The translations under genes and the position numbers were made by a program. Under the pieces are notes generated by a model. The model was not told the origin of the DNA and did not search any database. It saw nothing but the letters and a program-made list of their open reading frames with translations. From the NCBI GenBank assembly GCA_017880705.1, contig JADGRS010000061.1, positions 1 through 11,066 of the forward strand: a DNA stretch of 11,066 nucleotides. The letters are read 5' to 3'. Source of the DNA: Burkholderiales bacterium. GTDB lineage: Bacteria > Pseudomonadota > Gammaproteobacteria > Burkholderiales > Usitatibacteraceae. Positions 7,937 to 11,066 of the stretch are shown piece by piece. Numbering within the stretch: the stretch's first letter is position 1; the number at the start of each line of letters is the position of its first letter.

Positions 7937-8698
7937 TCAACGGTCGCCCCCCGCCGCCGCCTCGCGCAGGCGCCGCGCACGTTGGCGAGCGCGCACTCCA
8001 AGCGTCACCAGGTTCACCAGCGTGAGCGGGCAGAGGCAAACCAGCATGTCGCCTTCGGCGTGCCCCGGGTTGGCTCGCGCATAGAAGGCGAGATCCGGAT
8101 CGCGGTCGTACTCGGCCTGCGGGCGCGCCGTTTCGGCACGCAGGCGCTTGTGTCCCGTGCGGCGCACGATGCCGAGCGAGGGTTGCCACGCTTCGCGATA
8201 CATCTGGACCGCGAGATGGTTCATGAGTCCCTGCTCCCAGGCCGGCGTGGGAGCGTCGCGCCGCGGCCAGAAGTCGCGGAAGTTGCGCGGCAGCAGAAGG
8301 TAGCCGTTGGAGCTGAACGAGTCGTAGAACCAGTAGATCGCGTGAAACGGGAAGCGCAGGCGCGTGCGCAGGAACGTGCGCCAGCCGAGGCGCTGCATCA
8401 GGTTCTGGCCGCGAAAGGCCTCGTCGAGCATCGAGTGGGAAGTGAAGATCACGGCGACCTTGCGCCCCTCGAACTCGGTCGGATACACGTCGAGAGCGGT
8501 GAGGCCGACGAGACGCCTGTCGTCCGCCGCGCGGAAGAGCGCGACGAAGCCGTGGTGCTTGATGAGCTCCTCCACATCCTCGCGTTCCTCGTCGAAGAAG
8601 CGCTGGATGAGGCCCCATACCTCGTCCCAGGAAAGCGTCGGGTCGGCCGTCCCCACCACTTCGATCGTGGCGAGAGGCGCTTGGATCCTCGCCTTCAA
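7937..8698 (-). CDS. GNAT-like protein of unknown function, last gene of the HipA/DUF3037 run
   Basis: 253 residues from a TTG start. Residues 50-110 run as two strands (FVALFRAADDRRLVGLTALDV and KVAVIFTSHSMLDEAF) and then RGQNLMQRLGWRTFL. This resembles the central strands and acyl-CoA-binding R-G-x-x-L loop of GNAT acyltransferases. After it come an aromatic-rich stretch with IYWFYDSFSSNGYLL (121-135) and a C-terminal part typical of no family I know. A hydrophobic helix at about 218-235 (MLVCLCPLTLVNLVTLGV) is followed by a very basic tail, so it may touch the membrane. The TTG overlaps the DUF3037 stop as TTGA (8698-8695), with GGGAG 5 bases upstream, which indicates translational coupling. 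The frame is open back to 9013, but that part is a shadow of DUF3037. The GNAT assignment is tentative. Confidence 0.6.
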   Translation of the reverse strand: MKARIQAPLATIEVVGTADPTLSWDEVWGLIQRFFDEEREDVEELIKHHGFVALFRAADDRRLVGLTALDVYPTEFEGRKVAVIFTSHSMLDEAFRGQNLMQRLGWRTFLRTRLRFPFHAIYWFYDSFSSNGYLLLPRNFRDFWPRRDAPTPAWEQGLMNHLAVQMYREAWQPSLGIVRRTGHKRLRAETARPQAEYDRDPDLAFYARANPGHAEGDMLVCLCPLTLVNLVTLGVRARQRARRLREAAAGGDR

Positions 8699-9108
8699 GC
8701 GGGCTCCCGAGCCGGCTTCGGCGGCCGCACCATCGTCGCGAGCAGGTGCTCGAGGAGCGCGCCCGGATTCTCGCAGCGCCCCGCGTGCGCGGGCGACGTC
8801 TGCACCACGGTGCTCCTGGGCGCCACGAGCCAGCGAAAGCGTTCCTTCTGCGGCATGAGGCCGATCGCGCCCGCATCCGCGCCGCCCGCGCAAATCGCCG
8901 GAATCGCCGCCAGGTGCGCGCGCACCGCGTCCAGGTCGATCGCCGGATCGAGCGCCACGAGGCGCGCCTCGTCGAGCTCGATGCGCGCCTCGAGGAAGCG
9001 CATTTCGGGGCACGACACGATGACGCCGGCATTCACGAACTCCTCGCGCTCGACGCGCGGGACGACGCGAATCACCGCGTAGTCATACGTGCAGCGCGCT
9101 GCGGGCAC
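8695..9108 (-). CDS. DUF3037 family protein
   Basis: 137 residues, no signal or membrane segment. It matches the DUF3037 pattern as I know it. The N-terminus YDYAVIRVVPRVEREEFVNAGV is followed by an acidic middle (IELDEARLVAL, DLDAVRAHL). Next come ERFRWLVAPRSTVVQTSPAHAG and a closing LLEHLLATMV. The function of DUF3037 is not known; its genes are often found directly beside HipA-like kinase genes, as here. The GTG start at 9108 has GGAGG 6 bases upstream. The gene overlaps the kinase gene by 26 bases and the following GNAT-like gene by 4. It is therefore probably made together with both. I infer that it is a partner or substrate of the kinase. Confidence 0.82.
   Translation of the reverse strand: MPAARCTYDYAVIRVVPRVEREEFVNAGVIVSCPEMRFLEARIELDEARLVALDPAIDLDAVRAHLAAIPAICAGGADAGAIGLMPQKERFRWLVAPRSTVVQTSPAHAGRCENPGALLEHLLATMVRPPKPAREPA
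8704..8708 (-). promoter_or_regulatory. Ribosome binding site for the TTG-start GNAT-like gene
   Basis: GGGAG on the minus strand, 5 bases before TTG 8698-8696. It lies inside the last codons of the DUF3037 gene and supports the TTG rather than the far upstream in-frame starts. Confidence 0.5.
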
Positions 9109-9853
9109 GGATCGCCTCCTCGAGGAACAGGCGCGGGCGCTCGAGCCGCGCCGCGAGATAGCCAGTGTAAGCCGCGCGGCGCGCTTCGGGCGCGTCGCCG
9201 AGCCATTCCGCGGGCACGAGGGCCACGATCTCGCGCAGCAGCGCCGGGGTGAAGCGCGCGGCGAGGCCGGCGTCGACTTCCCCGAGCTCGCTCGCGATCG
9301 GGAGCAGCACGTGATCCTTCACGCGCGCGAACGGCTCGCGCGCGCGCCCGGCGAGATCGCCGCTGCCGTGATGCGCATAGAGCGCGGCGCCGTGGTCGAT
9401 GAGCCACAGCTTGCGATGCCACAGCAGCATGTTGGTGTTGCGCGGCGAGCGGTCGATGTTGGTGACGAACGCGTCGAACCAGACGATCTTCGAGGCGAGC
9501 GTCGCATCGACGCTATCGGCGACCGGGTCGAAGGTGACGGATCCCGGCAGGTAGTCGAGCGCGAGGTTCAATCCGGCGCTCGCCTTGATGAGCTCCTGGA
9601 TCTCCGGATCGGGCTCGGCGCGCGCCAGTTCGACATCCAACTCGATCAGGACGATCTCGGGCACCGGAAGGCCCGCCGCGCGCGCGAGCTCGCCGGCGAT
9701 GAGCTCCGCGATGAGCGCTTTCTCGCCTTGGCCGGCACCGCGGAACTTGAGGACGTACATGCCGTCGTCGTCGGCTTCCACGATGGCGGGAAGGGAGCCT
9801 CCCTCGCGAAGCGGCGTCACGTAGCGCGTTGCGACGACCTTGCGCAGCGCCAT
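9083..9853 (-). CDS. HipA-like kinase domain protein
   Basis: 256 residues. It has the small stand-alone HipA-like kinase fold rather than full HipA (about 440 residues). A strand carries a candidate ATP-binding lysine (K36 in MYVLKFRG). A helix with GEKALIAELIAGELARAAGLPVPE (43-66) carries a candidate partner glutamate. The catalytic loop is FDAFVTNIDRSPRNTNMLL (126-144), with D134 and N139/N141. The metal-binding motif is LIDHG (151-155), with D153 replacing the DFG aspartate. All residues expected for phosphotransfer are present. HipA itself phosphorylates glutamyl-tRNA synthetase; the substrate of this shorter family is unknown. No hipB-like DNA-binding gene is nearby. The ATG at 9853 follows the acetyltransferase stop by 2 bases (TGACGATG) without a clear ribosome binding site, so translation is probably coupled. 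Confidence 0.82.
   Translation of the reverse strand: MALRKVVATRYVTPLREGGSLPAIVEADDDGMYVLKFRGAGQGEKALIAELIAGELARAAGLPVPEIVLIELDVELARAEPDPEIQELIKASAGLNLALDYLPGSVTFDPVADSVDATLASKIVWFDAFVTNIDRSPRNTNMLLWHRKLWLIDHGAALYAHHGSGDLAGRAREPFARVKDHVLLPIASELGEVDAGLAARFTPALLREIVALVPAEWLGDAPEARRAAYTGYLAARLERPRLFLEEAIRARSALHV
9115..9119 (-). promoter_or_regulatory. Ribosome binding site for the DUF3037 gene
   Basis: GGAGG on the minus strand, 6 bases before GTG 9108-9106, located within the end of the kinase gene. It is the strongest ribosome binding site in this run, suggesting that DUF3037 is made at least as strongly as the kinase. Confidence 0.6.
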
Positions 9854-9855
9854 CG

Positions 9856-10362
9856 TCAGGCGGCGAAGAGCTTCGTCGGCTCGCCGGCGAACTCGATGGT
9901 CTGCTCGAAGCGCAATCCGATCTTCTCGAGAAGGCGGATCGAGGCGTCGTTGTCCGGCGAGGTGATCGCGACGATGCGATCGAGCTCGAGGATCTCGCGG
10001 CCGTAGGCGAGCACCGCCTGCGCCGACTCGAGCGCGTAGCCCCGGCGCCAGAAGCGCGGCAGGAAGGCGAAGCCGATGTCCACGTCTTCGAAGGCGTCGC
10101 GCTTGATGAGGCCGCACAGCCCCGCGGCTTCGCCCGTCTCCTTCAGCTCGACCGCCCACAGGCCGAAGCCGAAGCGGGCGTACATCGCGATCGGGCCTTT
10201 CTGGAGGTAGGCGCGCGCATCGTCGACCGAGCGCACGCCGCGGTCGCCGATGAAACGGATCCACGAAGGCTCGTTCACGAGCTCGCGGATGAACACGGCG
10301 TCGTCGACGGTGAGCTCGCGCAGCGCGAGGCGCTCTGTTTGCAGGACTTTCACGCCCGCCAT
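9856..10362 (-). CDS. GNAT family N-acetyltransferase, RimJ/RimL type
   Basis: 168 residues, the usual single-domain length. It opens with LQTERLALRELTVDDA, the RimJ/RimL signature, at about residues 7-22. The middle strand is GFGLWAVELKETGEAAGLCG (65-84). DIGFAFLPRFWRRGYALESA (95-114) carries the acetyl-CoA-binding R-R-G-Y-A loop. The C-terminal part has ITSPDNDASIRLLEKIGLRF (133-152), the NxxSxxLLEKxGF motif. Members acetylate the N-terminus of ribosomal proteins or other amines; the substrate here is unknown. The ATG at 10362 follows the ygfX stop by 6 bases. A GTG three codons in is an alternative start with AGGA 8 bases upstream. Whether it serves the kinase/DUF3037 pair or only shares the transcript cannot be told. 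Confidence 0.86.
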   Translation of the reverse strand: MAGVKVLQTERLALRELTVDDAVFIRELVNEPSWIRFIGDRGVRSVDDARAYLQKGPIAMYARFGFGLWAVELKETGEAAGLCGLIKRDAFEDVDIGFAFLPRFWRRGYALESAQAVLAYGREILELDRIVAITSPDNDASIRLLEKIGLRFEQTIEFAGEPTKLFAA

Positions 10363-10368
10363 CCTAGC

Positions 10369-10821
10369 CTACGACCAGCGCAGCATTACACGCACGCGGC
10401 GAAAGTCCTCTCGCGAAAGCATGTCGGGAAGGATCGGGATGGTTCGGTCGAACCGCGCCCCGGCCGGGCGCCAGCGGATGACGGTGAGCCATGGCGCGAC
10501 GAAGGAGCCCGCGCACAGGTCGCCGGCGCGCCACCTTCCTAGGGCGTCCCGCACCGCAATTCCGCCTCCGGGCTCCAGCGAGACGACGCGCCCGGCGCGG
10601 CCGCCCCGAAGCAACGCGCGGCTGTGGAACGCCTCCAGCGCGGCGCACGCGATCCACGTCGCGAAGAGGATCCGATGCTGAAGGGCTCCGGGCGTCGCCA
10701 CGACGAGGGCGAGCGTCGCGAGCGACGCGACCGCCACTCCCCATGCGGCGAATTGCGAGGGCCTGAGGGAGATCTCGCACGTCGCGTCGCTATACTTGTG
10801 TTCCCGCTCTGCCGCACCCAC
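10369..10821 (-). CDS. ygfX: YgfX/CptA-like inner-membrane protein
   Basis: 150 residues from GTG 10821. A short N-terminal segment with CEISLRPSQ leads into two hydrophobic helices (about 24-42 and 50-66). A cytoplasmic beta domain follows, with WRAGDLCAGSFVAPWLTVIRW and a closing PDMLSREDFRRVRVMLRW, the usual end of betaproteobacterial YgfX. In enterobacteria YgfX pairs with SdhE (FAD attachment to succinate dehydrogenase) and has also been described as the cell-division toxin CptA; the role in betaproteobacteria is less clear. The enterobacterial sdhE-ygfX unit also diverges from ygfZ, which supports the call. Here sdhE is missing from the gap. GTG 10821 has GAGG 6 bases upstream; ATG 10833 would add four residues, overlap the ygfZ start and has no such site. 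Confidence 0.72.
   Translation of the reverse strand: MGAAEREHKYSDATCEISLRPSQFAAWGVAVASLATLALVVATPGALQHRILFATWIACAALEAFHSRALLRGGRAGRVVSLEPGGGIAVRDALGRWRAGDLCAGSFVAPWLTVIRWRPAGARFDRTIPILPDMLSREDFRRVRVMLRWS
10791..10796 (+). promoter_or_regulatory. Possible -10 box for ygfZ
   Basis: TATACT (5 of 6 matches to TATAAT) lies 35 bases before the ygfZ ATG, inside the 5' end of ygfX. No good -35 match is present at 16-18 bases. Because the two start codons are 10 bases apart, any ygfZ promoter must lie within ygfX. Confidence 0.28.
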
Positions 10822-10831
10822 CCTGAACCTC

Positions 10832-11066
10832 ATGCCGTTCGACTTCGTCGCCGATCTCTCCCACAACGCGCTCATCGGCGTAACGGGGGACGACGCGGCC
10901 ACGTTTCTCCATGGGCAGTTCACCAACGACGTGGAGTCGCTCGCCCCGGGCGATGCGCAATGGAACGGCTGGTGCTCCGCGAAAGGGCGCCTCCTCGCGA
11001 CGTTCCTCCTGCTGCGACGCGCAGACGGGTTCCTCCTCATGCTGCCCGCGGAGATCGCGGCGCCGG
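10832..11066 (+). CDS. ygfZ: Folate-binding protein YgfZ, N-terminal part (partial)
   Basis: 78 residues are in view before the right edge; the family is usually about 300 or more residues long. The N-terminus is MPFDFVADLSHNALIGVTGD, followed by DAATFLHGQFTNDVESLAPG (21-40) and WCSAKGRLLATFLL (47-60). FLHGQxTNDV and the SAKGR(L/I)LA stretch are typical of YgfZ and related GcvT-like folate-binding proteins. YgfZ is needed for the activity of several Fe-S enzymes, including the tRNA methylthiotransferase MiaB. Its signature KGCYxGQE motif falls beyond the window and cannot be checked. No clear ribosome binding site precedes ATG 10832. It diverges from ygfX, matching the enterobacterial arrangement. 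Confidence 0.88.
   Translation, partial: MPFDFVADLSHNALIGVTGDDAATFLHGQFTNDVESLAPGDAQWNGWCSAKGRLLATFLLLRRADGFLLMLPAEIAAP

Noticed and set aside
8699..9013. N-terminal extension of the GNAT-like gene to an upstream start
   Set aside because: This part is almost all Arg, Ala and Gly and overlaps the well-supported DUF3037 gene in another frame; the TTG with GGGAG is better.
9083..9853. Classical HipAB toxin-antitoxin pair
   Set aside because: The kinase is much shorter than HipA and no helix-turn-helix HipB gene lies on either side; the neighbours are an acetyltransferase and DUF3037.
10834..11040. Upstream extension of ygfX across the ygfZ coding region
   Set aside because: The residues are Arg/Ser-rich without pattern and antisense to the conserved YgfZ N-terminus.

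Overview
The window is GC-rich, gene-dense chromosomal DNA from a proteobacterium, most likely a betaproteobacterium. This rests on the single-chain PurL of about 1,320 residues, the ygfX/ygfZ pair and the overall codon bias. The genus cannot be fixed from the sequence. I see no rRNA, tRNA, CRISPR array, insertion sequence or phage gene. Nearly every base lies in a gene, and the largest gap is 213 bases (3268-3480).

Layout: (1) 1-1460, plus strand. The end of an ECF-type sigma factor overlaps a one-helix, proline/alanine-rich probable anti-sigma protein, which is followed by a small two-helix membrane protein. (2) 1420-3267, minus strand. A polytopic GT-C-like membrane protein with a C-terminal exported domain; its 3' end overlaps the previous gene tail to tail. 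(3) 3481-7461, minus strand. purL, for the fourth step of purine synthesis. It has a perfect TATAAT six bases before its ATG, so it may be leaderless, and an inverted repeat over its -35 region. (4) 7510-7878, minus strand. A small STAS/SpoIIAA-like protein. (5) 7937-10821, minus strand. A tightly packed run: ygfX, a RimJ/RimL-type acetyltransferase, a HipA-like kinase, a DUF3037 protein and a GNAT-like protein of unknown function, spaced 6 nt, 2 nt, -26 nt and -4 nt. (6) 10832-11066, plus strand. The start of ygfZ, diverging from ygfX with only 10 bases between start codons.

How they work together: the first block looks like a stress-response sigma/anti-sigma unit. ygfZ/ygfX keep an arrangement known from enterobacteria (Fe-S/tRNA-modification helper beside a flavinylation/membrane protein gene), but without sdhE between them. 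The least explained part is the HipA-like kinase, DUF3037 and GNAT-like trio. Overlapping reading frames suggest the three proteins are made together, and no HipB-type repressor is present. The most unusual regulatory signal is the purL start region.
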